From Amoebidium appalachense (Eukaryota; Ichthyosporea), in assembly GCA_963693365.1 (NCBI GenBank), contig CAVNZM010000009.1, forward strand, positions 6,696,001 to 6,760,000: a DNA stretch of 64,000 nucleotides, read 5' to 3'. A program made the translations under genes and the position numbers. The notes beneath the pieces are model-generated. The model searched no databases. It had not been told where the DNA came from and saw nothing but the letters and a program-made list of their open reading frames with translations. Positions 1 to 25,480 of the stretch are shown piece by piece; positions within the stretch are counted from its first letter, which is position 1; each line of letters opens with the position of its first letter.

Positions 1-92
1 AATACTGGCGGTTTCTTGGTGGTGGTGGTGGTTTGTGTGTGTGTGTGTGTGTGTGAGGCAAGAGGGGTGGGGTTGGGTGGGTGGATTTGTGT

Positions 93-138
<46 letters not shown>

Positions 139-1161
139 ACATACATGTCAGAATCATACCCGCAGGTATGCACATGTGGAGATGGTCACCCCAGGCATGC
201 CTAACATGGCCATATGCATACCTATCCTTTTGAACGCATCTCCCTGTATGTTTTTTTTTTTTTTTTTTTTTTTTTTCTTGCTCTTCCCCACCTCCTCCCA
301 TCTTTTTCTTCTGCTCTTGCATGTGACGTCTGCTCGCAAAAATGACCCTGCTCGTGTCTGATCATGACTGGTGTGCCGCCCATTTTCAAATGAAGCAGTT
401 TCTGAGTCGAGCTTTATATGCGGGCTGAATGGTTCGAAATTTGGGTACTGTGGATGACGTGGGTCCCCTTGGATTATGGGGTCTATTTGTGATGCATACT
501 CTTTTTGTGTGTACTTTGCAAAATCTGCATTCCCATCCTCACCTTCCTTGGAGGATGGGCTTTGCCCATATACCATACCTGGTGTGTCCGGTATTTCTGA
601 GAACCGACATCATTTGATCCATTATACATCTGTACGTTGTACTGTGTAACTGATCCGCCCCCCCCACCTAAGTCCATACGCCGGAAGTCCCCGCACACCT
701 GATTGGACAAAACACCATCCGATGACGTAAAATCAGGGGAGAACGATTCGAACCCCAAGCGACATAAAGGGGCCGTCAGGCCCCTTTAGCGGGGGGTTGG
801 GGGGGCGGCAGCCCCCCCATTTAGGGCCCAGACACACATAGGGTTATGGTTATTGGGTTTATGTTTTTTATTTTTGTAAATTATTATCAAATATTGTGTT
901 TTTTTACCCGGTTTTCATCCGATCTCCCTATACCTAGGGCTTCCTTCGTATAGACCTACCCCCCCCCCCCCCCCCCCGTCCCTTCCCAGTCACACACACA
1001 CACTTGCACACGAGCGCTCACAGACACACATACACATCCACGCACGCACACAGGCACACGTTTGGATACATACACACACACACACGTACACACGTACGCG
1101 TATATACACACACACACACACACTGACACACATACACGTACGTACACGTGCATGCACACAG
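1..1161. other. repeat-rich stretch before the first visible exon
   Basis: No exon can be supported here. The stretch holds (GT)n runs around 36-56 and 88-106, a 31-nt poly-G tract at 107-137, a poly-T run near 250-276, one SINE-like copy (313-666), a poly-C tract at 959-977 and degenerate CA-rich DNA up to the acceptor at 1160-1161. It is probably intron of the zinc-finger gene that continues to 6806, whose N-terminal exons lie outside the window. Confidence 0.5.
313..666 (+). mobile_element. SINE-like repeat copy with poly-C end
   Basis: This copy matches the family described at 34503-34810, in the opposite window orientation. Its reverse complement shares the stretch around GATCAGACACGAGCAGGG, the AAAGAGTATGCATCA core and the GTACAACGTACA-like end. 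Read on the plus strand it ends in a run of C at about 657-666. It lies upstream of the plus-strand zinc-finger exons and is in the same sense as that gene. Confidence 0.55.
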
Positions 1162-6806
<5,645 letters not shown>

Positions 6807-7477
6807 CCGGGATCCAACGCTGAAAAACCCCCCAGCCAGCACGAAAATTCCAATATCGTCAGTATGCATCTGTGGTTTTTGTTTTGTGTTACGAGGAATT
6901 TTGCTTGAATGTCAAAGTGTGTGACCCCACCACATCTGCGGAGTTTATCGTGACCACGGCACAAAGGGGGGAGAGGGGGTGCTGGATCGGGATGGAAATT
7001 CGAATATGAAATCGGAGGACGAGTGAATGTGCGGCCTGGGAGTATGGATTGTGTGTGTGTGTGTGTGTGTGTGTGGCATCTGAAATCTTGCTCGGAGGGA
7101 AACGACGGGTATAAAAAACGAAGGAATGCAAGGGTGAGGCTTTTTTCCCTGCTGGCGTAGGTTCTTTGTTGGTATCTGGCTCATAAGTTATTTTTAGTTT
7201 TTGTGATAGTTGCGCAAATATGAGGGCCTGGTAACAATGTAACATGCATATTTGGGGTAGTAGGGGTATATATATATGCGGCGCGGTCGTGTTCGTTTGT
7301 GAGATAGATCTTAACTTACTGGCTTAGGGCCCGGCGGCCCTTTGATTTGATTGGTGGTCTGTAGGGCTAGTATAGATGTTGCTTTATTTAGGTGGATACC
7401 GCGCGTGCGTACGAATGACGTTATTCCTTTTGGATATTGTCAACATATCGTCACTCTTTTCATATTTTTTAAAAAAA

Positions 7478-7516
<39 letters not shown>

Positions 7517-8332
7517 CTTTGCAAAGTGTGGCGCGATGTTGTGGATACATTTAGTCGCTTGTGTCATATAGACGGGTAGGTGTGCTTGTGTATGGTGGTG
7601 GGGGGGGGGGGGGGGGGGGGGGGGGGGTCGTGTAATTTTTTTTGCTAGAAGGGCCATCCGTGGAACAATCACGGCCGAGCCTTAATATAGCACATGTTGT
7701 ATGTGTGCATGCCAAAAATAGTAGGTATATTATTAATATGGGCTGTCTGCCTAGCAGACGTGAATCGAAGGTTGGAGGAGTACTAGTGGTGAAAATGCAC
7801 TTGAAATTTCGTTTTTGGCGCTGCGGCGTTAAACCCCCCCTTGTCTTGGGAAATAGACGATAAAAACAACCCTTGTGTGAAATTTCGTTCGTGTTGCTTT
7901 GTCTAATAATTGTATTCCTACCTTGTCTTTCTGTTTCGTTTTTTATTTGTCTGATTTTGTGTGTTCCCCATTTGGTGTTGCCCGTCAACTGTGTAAACAT
8001 ATCCTAATATTCATGCAGTAACCGGTGGCATATATTTGTACATACATGCAACGATTTATAACCATCCCGCACACCTGAAATTCTGATTCAAAGAGTTCAG
8101 GTTGCAAATTGGGAGGGGGGGTTTTGAGTTTGGCTTTCTGGTTGGGTGCTGTGCACTGGCGTGAAAAGCAAAAAAAAACCAAAAAAAGAAATGGGGGTTG
8201 GCATATTTCTACATGTATTATACGAGGGATATAAAAGGGCACAAATTACATTGTTCCTGATCGATGTGCACTTTCTCAGTGTGTAGCGTGTTGAATGACT
8301 CCCACCCTCCCATGCACGACGTCACAGTGTGT

Positions 8333-8379
<47 letters not shown>

Positions 8380-8462
8380 CACACATACATGTGTGTATGG
8401 GAAGCTTGAATCCGTGGCCGAACGAGGAAGACTTCAAGTGCACTTGCGTGTTTTTATGTATT

Positions 8463-8499
<37 letters not shown>

Positions 8500-8915
8500 A
8501 CTACGGCACACGAAATGTTCTCGTTCCCCATTCTCCACCCTTCTCTCGGGCCTTTACCGCGCCCAGTTCCGCCATCCTTAAAGCTTTATTGAACCAAAAT
8601 ATTAATTGCCGGCCCACGTTCTGCGCTTGGACGCATGACACTCACGCAATTAAAAACCCTTTATGTCGGTCCGTTCTACTTATCATAACTGAGAGTGGGG
8701 CATCGACTCAGCCTGCATGTTGGAGCCCGACACATGACACTCAACCAATAAAACCTCCCCATTTCCATCAGATATACTCGGTAGCCACTGCATAATATTA
8801 TATAATCTGGCATATTATGCCCGTTATGAGCTATAACGTACCCCTGCTATGATTGGTTGTACGGGCCGGTATATACACCCAAACACCCAAAACGACAGTC
8901 CCCACCGGAAATCCT

Positions 8916-8952
<37 letters not shown>

Positions 8953-10185
8953 GGGGGGGGGGGGGGGGGGGGGAGGGGGGAGGGGGGGAAGAGGAAAAAG
9001 GATAAGAGATAAAAAAGAGCAAGCGGAGGTGCCTCAGGAGGAGGCCTAGGTACCTATTAAGAAATCAGAAAAAAGAAAAAAAAAGGAAACGAGTAGCGAG
9101 TCGTGAGTTTGGATCAAAACATGCACAATGTGTCTATTATTAGTTAGTCCGAGGAGAGTGCACGTGTTGCCGATAAAATACTTTCAAAATCCACTTGTGG
9201 TTTGAACCCGAACTGCAACCTTCGGAAACTAGACTGGTGAATTACACAAATTTTACAACCGAGGCTGAAGGCAAAAGCCGGAAATAATTCGCTGGTTTTG
9301 TTTTTTAAACGCTGGGATATAGATCCCCGGGGAGAAGGAGGAAAAGGAGGGGGTGGGTGGGTGGGTGCCACGGCAGGCGGGCCGCCCGGGGGCGGGGGGG
9401 GGGGGGGGGGGGGGGGGGGGGGAGGGGGGGAGGGGGGAGGGGGGTATAGTAGTTGGAAGAATGAGGAGACATAAGGCAGAAAACATTTGAACAGAGGAGG
9501 AGGAGGGGAAAAAAAGGGGTGCCCGGGGGAGGGAGGGTGTAGACGAAGGTACAGAGCACGAAGTACACACTCACGACGGAAAACACTTGGAAATGTGTGT
9601 GTGTGTGTAGGGGGAGGGGAATTAGGGGATCATACCGTATCATTACAATGGTTCTGCATGCGCTAATTTTGCATGTACATCACCACAATGACCACGCCAA
9701 CACACGCAATTATCAACCCCCTTGACCTCATAATGATGTTTGCAACGGGCTGATCATCCCAAAAGTTTGAAACCACTGGCTGTTGCCCTCCGAGTCGGTT
9801 CTACATGCCGAAAGTTGCTGTGAATAGCTCAATTTTAAACCAGCACCATATTAGAAAGGGGGGGATAGGTGGGTGCCATGACTGGGTGGGTGGGTTGGGG
9901 TGGGGGTGGGGGGAAATGAAGGGAGGGGAGGGGGGGGGGGGGGGGGGGGGGGGGGGAGATGGGGAAGGGGGAGAAGGCCCCTCAGGCTGCGGGGGAATTT
10001 GAAGGAGGGGGGGATTTGGGGGTAGGTGTATGTACGTGGGGGTGGGGTGGGGAGGGGGAAGAGGGACTCCGAGGCCTCCAATAATTCTGGCAACAAACAA
10101 ATACCCTTGGAAGGAGAAAGCTCGCGTGTATGAACTGCATAAAAGCATGCTGCTATCATAACTTGAATGTGGCTGATATATCCTG

Positions 10186-10233
<48 letters not shown>

Positions 10234-10362
10234 CGACTTCCCTCCTCCATACGCAGACGGGCTGAATGTGGTTCCGCGGGCCCATATCTATGTATAGTGA
10301 TTGTGATTGTGTGTGTGTGTGTGTGTGTGTATGTGTTTTAGTGTGTGTGTGTACATGTGTTT

Positions 10363-10403
<41 letters not shown>

Positions 10404-10423
10404 CACTATGTGTGTGTGTCACG

Positions 10424-10458
<35 letters not shown>

Positions 10459-10687
10459 GGTTGTGTGTGCGCGCCCCCCTGCGAGCGTGCGTGCGTGCAT
10501 GCCATGTGTGTGTTGGTGTGGGCACACACACACAGACACCCATATATGGGCCATCATGGCGTGCACACACACACATGTACACACACACACATGTACACAC
10601 ACACACACACACACACCGTGACACATGTACACACACACACACACACACCGTGACACATGTACACACACACACACACACACACACCGT

Positions 10688-10723
<36 letters not shown>

Positions 10724-11786
10724 GTGACACAGGTACACACACACACGCCGTACACATACACACACAACACGTGCACACATACACACATCATGTTGGCCCA
10801 GCTCGCTTTTAAAACGTTTACACGTCCCTAAGACACTTATAAACTTATAAGGCTAAGTATACATTTATTGATAGTCTTGTGTATTCCAACCACATATAAT
10901 AATTAGACCGAAACCCGTACACCGATATATTGTTCGTAACACATAAGGAATCGACCATGAATACGTATTACTAACATCAGATATCGGATTGAAAGTTGGC
11001 ACGCACAAATTTTAAACGTTCATCACGCTTGACGTGCACAATAACCACACAATGCAACGTACCGGAATATCAATAAATCCCTGTCTCGGTGTTTCTAGAT
11101 TTGTCTGAGATAACAGGTCACCAGGTTTTTAGAAATTTAAAAACACCAACCAAAAAGTCAAATTGTTTTTGCTACGTACAAAGCACGAGGAACATTGAAA
11201 AAAATAAGCAATCATCACAATGTCATAATCGAATAACAAAGAACCAACACCAGTATGTCATAAATATTTAACTGTTAACACACTTAGCTGCTTATCACAT
11301 CATGTTAAAAAATGGGGGGGGGGGGGGGGGGGGGGAGGGGAAGGGGGAGGAGAGAGAGAAAGAGAGAGAGAGAGATGGGGGGGGGGGGGGGTAGATGTTG
11401 TGTGAGTGAGCAAGTGTGCGTGTTTTAGAAGGGAGGAATACAGAAGTGACTAATCATGAAAGCTGCTATATCCACTATGAATATTTCCAAACTTTAAGCT
11501 AGTAATAATACGCAACCACAAAACAAACCACCGTAATTTTTCATCACCCAACTCATCAATACCAATAGCCAGAACATGCATAATAATCCTTCCTCCACCT
11601 ACCCAACAAAATGCAAAAAAATCCAAAATACCACCACATCGATCGGAGCACAAAATTTTATCGCATACCACATATCCTCCTCCCCCCTCCTCCCCCCCCC
11701 CCCCCCCTCCCCCCTCCCCCCCCCCTCCTTCTTCCCCTCCCCCCCCTCCCCCCCCCCCCCCCCCCCCCCCCCGGGGAAACCAGGGG

Positions 11787-11819
<33 letters not shown>

Positions 11820-12211
11820 CAAGACGGACGGAGGAAGTGAAAAAGGGGGAAAAAAACAAGAAGAAAACAGTCATCCACACAGATGAGACACGGTCCTGCC
11901 CACCACCCCACCTGTCCGTCCATGCAGCCACAAAAACCCACCTCATTCTCCCGGACTGCCAGTCTCCTAATCAACCAATCACAAGTCCCTATCTCGCATC
12001 GACACGTGATTTCCACCTAACTACAACCCTTCATTTCCGCCACTTCTACTCAGCATCGCAGCAGATATACCGAGGCATATTGAAGCCCGACACATGATTT
12101 TAACCCTATCAAAACCCTCTGTTTCCGTCGGCCGACGGTAGCGCGGCATCTACCCAAGCATATAGGAGCCTGACCGACACATGATAATAACCCTATCAAA
12201 ACCCTTCATTT
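6807..12211. other. repeat-filled spacer between convergent genes
   Basis: No convincing exon. Contents: (GT)n near 7051-7074, poly-G tracts at about 7482-7516 and 7600-7627, (CA)n near 8339-8374 and (GT)n near 8467-8497, poly-G at 8917-8972 and 9398-9421, a partial SINE-like copy near 9535-9600, a poly-G tract at about 10191-10229, alternating GT/CA blocks at 10310-10790, an AT-rich unique segment at 10810-11310, C-rich DNA at 11685-11772, and tandem units reaching the GATA-gene stop. Confidence 0.6.
10228..10297 (+). repeat. short dispersed repeat after poly-G, copy 1
   Basis: The segment contains CCTCCTCCATACGCAGACGGGCTG and resembles 13010-13082, which has CCTCCTCCATATGCAGATGGGCTA, over about 65 bp. 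Each copy starts directly after a long poly-G tract and is followed by GT repeats. Confidence 0.65.
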
Positions 12212-17766
<5,555 letters not shown>

Positions 17767-19434
17767 GGTGAATGGGATATAAAGTGAAAGGAATGAAATA
17801 AGAAGGCTTTTGGCGGGTGGGCTCTAGTATATGATGTCAAAGTGGGAAATCCTGCTTTGTTGACAACAGGATGATGGGAAAAAAATAAAAATAAAACATT
17901 GACAACTATAGGAGACACCGTTACACTTCAGCTGTGTCTAGTTGATTTAATGTGTGAGTTGAACTATTCTCTGTGATCATCTGTGGAATGGTGAGTGTCA
18001 AACTACTGAACATGCATTTTCGCATTTACATTGCCCACCAGCCAGGTCATAAATGTGTTATAAACAGCCCAGAAAAGCACTAAATCAACAAGCCAATAAG
18101 TCTTGCTTCCTCGTAACGCCTGCATGTCTGTTTGTAAGCCAGCATCATTTAAAATAAATAACATAGTATGATAACAACTATACTATCCTAACATGTACGT
18201 AGTATAAGTGTACACAGTCACCAACTTGATCATGTGTGGAGTGTGGACTGAGATCAAAGAGTCAGATCGATCGACTCCAATGATTGGAGATCGGTCGGCG
18301 CAATAAAATCATATAGTCTAAAGCAGAATACTCAACAGTGTCATTTTTATGGCGGCGGGGTCAAGTGTTCAGTTCACTTCAAAGAAAGGAGGTTACTTTG
18401 GGCACTTATTTAATGAAGGCGTTTTCTCTTATAGAATGTATTAAAAAAGATTTTGCCTATTATGTGACTATATGTTTATATTTCAGAACTTTTCACGATG
18501 AACAGCTTTGGATTTTATGACGTCACGGGAACAGACCCAACTGATCATAAGACGTACGATATCGATATATTTAGATCGATATTCGCTTATCCAGATATGG
18601 ACATATGGAGCCATGCGTGCGATGATATCAAGCATATAATATAGACAAATAACGAAAAAAAATGATTACAATAAGCTTTCAAAATATATTCTATCTTTCT
18701 ATTTCTCGTATCATACGGTAGTGTAGCTCGTGTTGATTGGGTTAAACTTTTTTCAGATGAAATGTCATCTGCTTTCCAATTGATCAGGTACACAACCTAT
18801 GACGTCAGACAATATCTCTGTTGTTGATCACGGCCTAAAATAGACAAACTAATATACCCCTGACTGGCAGCCTCAAAACATTCCGAAGTTGCTCGACTGT
18901 GCTTCTGAATTGAATAAGCGGGAAAAGGAAAGTGCCTTGAAAAAAGCAGAGAATATTACTACATATATATATAGCATCATGAGACAGCATATTGTAGTTG
19001 GCAAGCAAATCATTTCGCTGAGCCCAGTTTCGCCCGTGCACATGTCGACGCCATTGCCATATATGTGCGTTACACCGAAAAATGACGACATATAGGCCTT
19101 AATGTTCCAAGTTATTGAGCTGAAGTTCCCTAGTAGCCTAGTTTGGTCTATCATATGCATCATCTGATAGCCTACACCCATAAGAACCGTGACACCATAT
19201 GCATTATTTAGTGACTCACCTCAGTTTTATTTCGAGCTCCACATTCAACTACTTACAGTACCTCTTCCTCAGGCCCTGTTAGAACACAGATTGTTTGCTT
19301 GTCTAAATTTGCTCCCATGCGTATTCAATCACTTTAAATCCTACTTCTAATATAAATTTCACACAGGTGCGCGTCACTGAGGTTTATCAGTACAGTAGTT
19401 ATTTGATCTAAGATATTAACGGAAAGCAGCCAAG

Positions 19435-19485
<51 letters not shown>

Positions 19486-19602
19486 CCCCTAATCTTTCAC
19501 ACACACATACACACGCATGACGGAAGCGTCAGGCACCACGCACAAAAAAAAAAGAAAACAAAGAAAATACCTACATGTGGCCAGCTCGATGCAAGCCCAT
19601 TA
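17767..19602. other. AT-rich spacer, likely promoter region of the GATA gene
   Basis: No exon supported. About 17770-19430 is free of microsatellites, unlike most of the window, and contains a 7-bp-arm inverted repeat CTCCAATGATTGGAG near 18272-18290, which holds facing CCAAT/ATTGG. Poly-C of 48 nt fills 19435-19482, followed by CA-rich DNA to about 19520. The PTB gene stop is at 19603. Confidence 0.45.
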
Positions 19603-20519
19603 TCACTCCGTGGGAGACATTTCCTCCAATGTGATCCCCTCGTCCCCTTCCTCCCACACCTCCTCCTCTTGATCACCCGCCAAACTCACAAGCGCACGCA
19701 AAAAAGACCCCATTCCCACACCGACGGAACTCTTGTTCCCATCACTTAAACCCCTAGCCCTATTCATCCACCCAACACCCACGGGCGAGCCACCATGACT
19801 ATTGTTAGCATCAGAATTTTGCTCGCCGTCGCTATTTTTGGAAATATTACGTGAGCTTTCCAAATCGGGTAATACCAATGTCGACATATTCGTTCTCGTG
19901 GGAATTCCCGCGGGAATTCTCACGGGAACGGGTGACGACGGAGGTCTGTTTGGTGCCAGAACAGAACAGAAGCGTTGTCGATTTCGTTTTCGACCGTTGC
20001 GTACGTTTTGAATTTCCCGCGCTCCCATTCGTCAAACGCCGTCATCCGATTGGTCAGGACGCCCTGCAGTGACGTCACAGAAGTGGGCCTGGAGGGGGTC
20101 CTGTTAGACGGAAAAGTGTTCCCCGTTGTTTCCCGTCTCGCCATGCTCAATTTTGTGGTTGAAAGTGAGGAAAAATTACTTGGACCCCCCCTGGTGTGTA
20201 CAGGCAAGGGGCTCCCGGGGACAGATGAAACCCCCCCAGGCCAGTTCGAGGAAGATTCCGAACGGGTTTTTCGGTGGTGTGTGAAGGGGCTCGAAGGGGC
20301 ACTCGAACCGCTGCTGCAGAACAGATTGTTAGAAATACCGAAATTTTAAATGATAAAATTTCGGAAAGGGATCGAACCCCCCCCCCCCCTCCCCCCCCTC
20401 CCCCTCCCTCTGCCCTTTTCGTTGCCACAAAAGTTCTCGTCTGTCAAAAAGCGGTTGTTTAGGTTGCGTGATGGTGGGGTGGTGGTTCAGGCAGTGTTTC
20501 ACGGTACATGGCCTGATAT

Positions 20520-20551
<32 letters not shown>

Positions 20552-20552
20552 T

Positions 20553-20602
<50 letters not shown>

Positions 20603-20707
20603 CACGTGCACGCTTGTATGTGCGTGTGCGTGTGTGTGCGTGTGTGTGTCTGTGTGTGTCTGTGTGTGTCTGTGTGTGTCTGTGTGTGTGTATGTTGTGC
20701 GTGTGTG

Positions 20708-20767
<60 letters not shown>

Positions 20768-20775
20768 CCCGAGAG

Positions 20776-20809
<34 letters not shown>

Positions 20810-20837
20810 CCCCCCCTCTCTCTCTCTCTCCCCCCCC

Positions 20838-20869
<32 letters not shown>

Positions 20870-21349
20870 CTGCATGTGTGCAAACACGCACCGTCATGTG
20901 TGTGGGTGCATGCGTGTGTGTGAATGTGCATGTGCTTGCAAGTCTGAGTAACTTGCATGTACACATGAGTGTGAGCCTGTGTGTGTGTGTTTGTATATAT
21001 ATACATATATATACTTGTGGAGGGAGAGTGGGGGGGAAGGGGGGGGAGGAGGAGGGGTAAGTGATATACCCTGCCGCAGATTGGTCGGATGACGCATCCA
21101 AGTACATTTCCAGATGAAATCTCTGTGCAAACGAGATCGGTCTTGCCTTATTTGGGGTGTGATTGCCCGTAATTGGTGATGTGGTGGGCGATGCCGGGAC
21201 CGATCCAACCATTTGAACCGTTTGGGGCGCGGGTGGGGCAGAGGGGAGGCTCACAAGCTCCCAATCGGGATTATTGGTGAGAGACACATCGGTAGGTGCC
21301 TGTGTGTGTGCATACGTGTGTGTGTGTGTGTGTGTGTGTGCGTGTACAC

Positions 21350-21384
<35 letters not shown>

Positions 21385-21405
21385 AGTGGTGGTGGGGGGA
21401 GGGTT

Positions 21406-21469
<64 letters not shown>

Positions 21470-21774
21470 TTTTATTTTTATTTTTTATTTTTTATTTTTA
21501 TTTTGGGGGGGGGGGGGGGGGGGGGGGGGGGAGCGGGGGAAGGAATGAGTGTGTAGGGTGTGGCGGGAGGGAGGGGAGGGGGGGTTGCGGGGTGGTGAGT
21601 GAGTCACTAAGATTGTGTGAGTGTGTGTGTGGAGTGGTGGTGGTATGTGTGCGCATGTGTGTGTGCGTGTGTGTGTGCGTGCACGTTTGTGTGTGTGTGG
21701 GGGGTGTTGAGTGAGCAAGTGTGTGAATTTGTGTGTGTGTGGGTGTGTGTGTGTGCATTTGGTGTGTGTGTAAA

Positions 21775-21810
<36 letters not shown>

Positions 21811-22363
21811 TGTGTGTGTGTCAGCACTTGTGCCGTGGGCGTGCACGTGTCCCCGATTGTATGTGTGTGTTTCTCTCTCTGTGTGTGTGTTTGCGTGTGT
21901 GTATCTGTGTTTGCATGTGCGAGTGCGTGTTTGCCTGTGTGTGTTGGTGTTCACGTGTCTGTGGGAAAGTTAGCATATACATGGTCTGATTTTGATCCAT
22001 GTGTGTAGAGATGTATACGGCAAGCCTAGGGGCCGGCTAGGAGATGGGGAGAAGGAGGGGGGGAGGGGGGAGGAGGAAGGAGGAAGGGGGAGGAGGAGAA
22101 GGGAAGGGGGAGGGTGGGGGGGGAGGAGGGAGGCGGGGAAGTTGAGCAAGCCCGGGCAGTTAGATTCAAATCTATCGGTCGTGTATGAGACTCTTTATTG
22201 AATATTTGTGTGTCTTTTAGGTGGGGAAAGGAGGGGGGTTAGGTAATGCAAATCAAAGTCTGTTAAAGAGCCCTCAGATTTCGGTACGCCGGCAAGAGGA
22301 GGCGGGGGGGGGGGGAGCGAGGGAAGGGGGTGCATCTGATAATGGTTTTATAGGATGTGGAGG

Positions 22364-22424
<61 letters not shown>

Positions 22425-22563
22425 CTTATGTGGCATTCTTCCTTTCATTCTTTTTGTTAGGTGTGTGTGTGTGTAGGCGTGCGTTTTCTTTCTTTCTTTT
22501 TTGTGGTGGTAGTTGTTGTTGTTGTTGTTGTGGTGGTTGTGGTTGTGGTGGTGGTGGTGGTGG

Positions 22564-22599
<36 letters not shown>

Positions 22600-24081
22600 G
22601 GGGAAGGGGAAGGGGGGAGTTGGTGAACGAAAGAAAGCGACGACAAGAAGAAGGGAAGTGGGGAGAGGTCGGATTGGGAATGTTAACTGAGAAGGGTCAT
22701 CAGAATTGGTTGCCACCCAGTTAACAACTGATTCTTGTATGAATGTGCATTGGTATGTTGCTGGAAATACTGACTGTATTCGGGCCAAATGTCTGCACAC
22801 TTCTGCGGGTGACCACGTGTGTGTGTGTGTGTGTGTGTGTTGTGTGCGGGCTTATGTTTGCGTGCCCTGATGCACGAGCTCATGTGTGTGTGTGTGCACG
22901 TGTGTGTGAGTATGTGTGTGTGTGGGGGGGGGGGGGGGGGGGGGGGGGGAGGGGGGGGGGGGGGGGGGGGGGGGGGCTGGAGGGCCTGGGGCAGCAACAA
23001 CAATACCTGAGGGACCCGAGACAGCCCATCGTCGTCCTCATCACTACCGATCACCATCGCCTGAAAAATACCTTTTGCACTCTCGCCATGAGCAACCCAT
23101 GGAGGGGGGGATACGTTTGAGAGTGGACTGCCTGCCAACCTCCCTTCGCTATGTGTTTGGCTCCTTTGCCTAGTATGGGCAGATGCAGATCGCGTACGTG
23201 TAGTATGTGCCTGTACACGTTCACCATCAGGTGATGATGACGATGTTGTTTCCGGGAAAAAATCGGGTGGATTGCGTGGCGAAGATGGGAATCTAGGTGT
23301 GGATGGTTGGTTCTGTGGGCGTGCGGCGGGAATGTTGGTGATGTGGGAAAGTGACGGGGGGGACGCAGAAGATGAAGGAATACTCTCTTGGCTTCCACGC
23401 CTAGAACCCGCCTGGGGGGTGTGGCCATGGGTGCTGGCGGCAGTGGCAGACGACCTCGCTTTCACCACCTCGATGATTCTTCTCAATGTTTGGTCAATTA
23501 GCTTCCCATCATCCGTGCAGAATGCAAATATTCGCATAATCTCCGAAATCTAGAACGACGCCGGCCACAGTAACTCGCCGGCTCTTGAGCTGACTGAAAG
23601 TGAAAGCGTAATTATACCTACATTCTCGCTCAGGGCTGGAAAGTATGATGCATTTCTCGCTAATGGTGAGTGTACATTGAGCCTTTGTGTTCAATCTTCC
23701 ATGTGCATCACCGTCATTAACATAAACTTTCCCCACAAAGAAAAACTCATCTGTGGCCAGCGAGCGAAATGCGCACAGGTGGTCGCAAACTATTAAAAAC
23801 CCGTTTGAATCTACGGGAATAGGCGATATATCCAAACAAGCATACTCATCTTGCTCGGAACAGATGGAGAAATTTCGGTTTTTTTGAGGGTCATCATCGA
23901 GCCCCAGTATGGTCCATGACTCTGGCTCCTCCCTGTCCACTGAAGGATGTGTCGTTTTTGGGGATGGTGGGGGGTCCTGTGTTGAAAACTCAACCGTGAA
24001 ATTTGGACGATGAGAGAGAGTTGCTGAACGCATACGGGTTGGTGGGCTTGCCCGTGAAAGTGATGGCTGTGTCTTCAGCAT
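19603..24081 (-). CDS. adaptor-like protein with probable IRS-type PTB domain
   Basis: Exons on the minus strand: 24081-23007, 21299-21070, 20313-20005, 19945-19603 (stop). The last three junctions are in phase. The product is about 651 aa if one frame break in exon 1 is ignored. The start [14 protein letters not shown] has an A-rich ATG context. Residues about 75-205 read like an IRS/Dok/FRS2-type [16 protein letters not shown], then [38 protein letters not shown], then [20 protein letters not shown] as the closing strand and helix. Such domains bind NPxY-type tails of receptors at the membrane. The rest is Ser/Pro-rich and disordered, ending acidic ([14 protein letters not shown]). The frame changes near 23545 without a usable splice pair; one extra T in ATTTC would explain it. 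Family assignment rests on pattern, not a search. Confidence 0.6.
19946..20004 (-). other. proposed 59-nt intron in the PTB gene
   Basis: On the minus strand CAAAAC/gtacgc and a pyrimidine-rich ttctgttctgttctgg...aacag acceptor switch from the frame ending KFKT to the frame [15 protein letters not shown]. Without splicing the first frame stops after HPFP and the second has no start. The size is inferred, not observed. Confidence 0.5.
20519..20870. repeat. (GT)n and (CT)n block
   Basis: (GT)n with GGGT interruptions runs about 20519-20600, GT-rich DNA to 20710, (CT)n 20711-20765, then mixed CT/C runs to 20853. It lies in a PTB-gene intron. Confidence 0.9.
22683..22825 (-). other. possible alternative last exon of the PTB gene
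   Basis: Minus-strand acceptor CACCCGCAG is followed in phase 0 by [20 protein letters not shown] and a stop at about 22683. Phase 0 matches the donor at 23005-23006, so it could make a short isoform. But the next exon (21299) also joins in phase 0 without it. Coding status is undecided. Confidence 0.3.
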
Positions 24082-24890
24082 TTTTGTTTCATCTCAGAAT
24101 TGTTGGCAAAGTAGGAACACGGTGGTCTTGTTTGGAGGCAATGTAGAGGGAGTGGGTCTACACTCACATCCGTAGTGTTGCTCTAGCTGTGAGAGGAGCG
24201 AGTGATGTTTTACACCTAGCACGTGCTTTTTTTAGAATTATTCTGCTTACGGTTCGTTTTGGCCCGTAAGGCGTTGTTAAATTTAGCTACTGCCACAGGT
24301 GCACATCACGAAGCTGACATGGCTAGCTGGTGTCTTGTGAGAAGAGGGTAACGGAGAAACCTTTTCGGCCTGCTGCTTGGACCCATGTTATGCTAAATCA
24401 CAGCTGTAAAATGGTTATAAGCCTGGGAAAAGCACTTGTCACTCGTGGGTTTCTCTTGTCCTACAGATACATAATATGAGGAAAGCTCCCAAGTTCGTAT
24501 CGCAACGAATTCACCCCTAGCCCAGCCTTGCACCGTTGCAACCGGCCGAACTTTCAGCGCCAGAAATGCTTACCGCAAGTTGCGTACAATAGGCCAGTTA
24601 CTAAGCCCCACTGATTCATATTTATATCCTTTTTTTTGGTGAAAAACAAAGAATTCTTGCACTGTTAATATATTAGCAAAAAATCATACAGTTTGAGAGC
24701 TAAAGCTAGCAAGTTCGCACGTTCTACCGTAGATTTTACACTCCTCCATGTGATGCGCGCTACGCCAATAATCCGCACGAATAAATTGGACCTTCAGCGA
24801 TTAGATCTAATTATTAGATGCGCATGCGCCAGGCTGCACGCAGAGCACATGCCACAACTAAGTGCACACAAAACCAGGCTCCAGGGCCAG

Positions 24891-25480
<590 letters not shown>

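Noticed and set aside
154-576. 140-codon minus ORF
   Set aside because: It is a reading of the SINE-like repeat and a poly-A tract.
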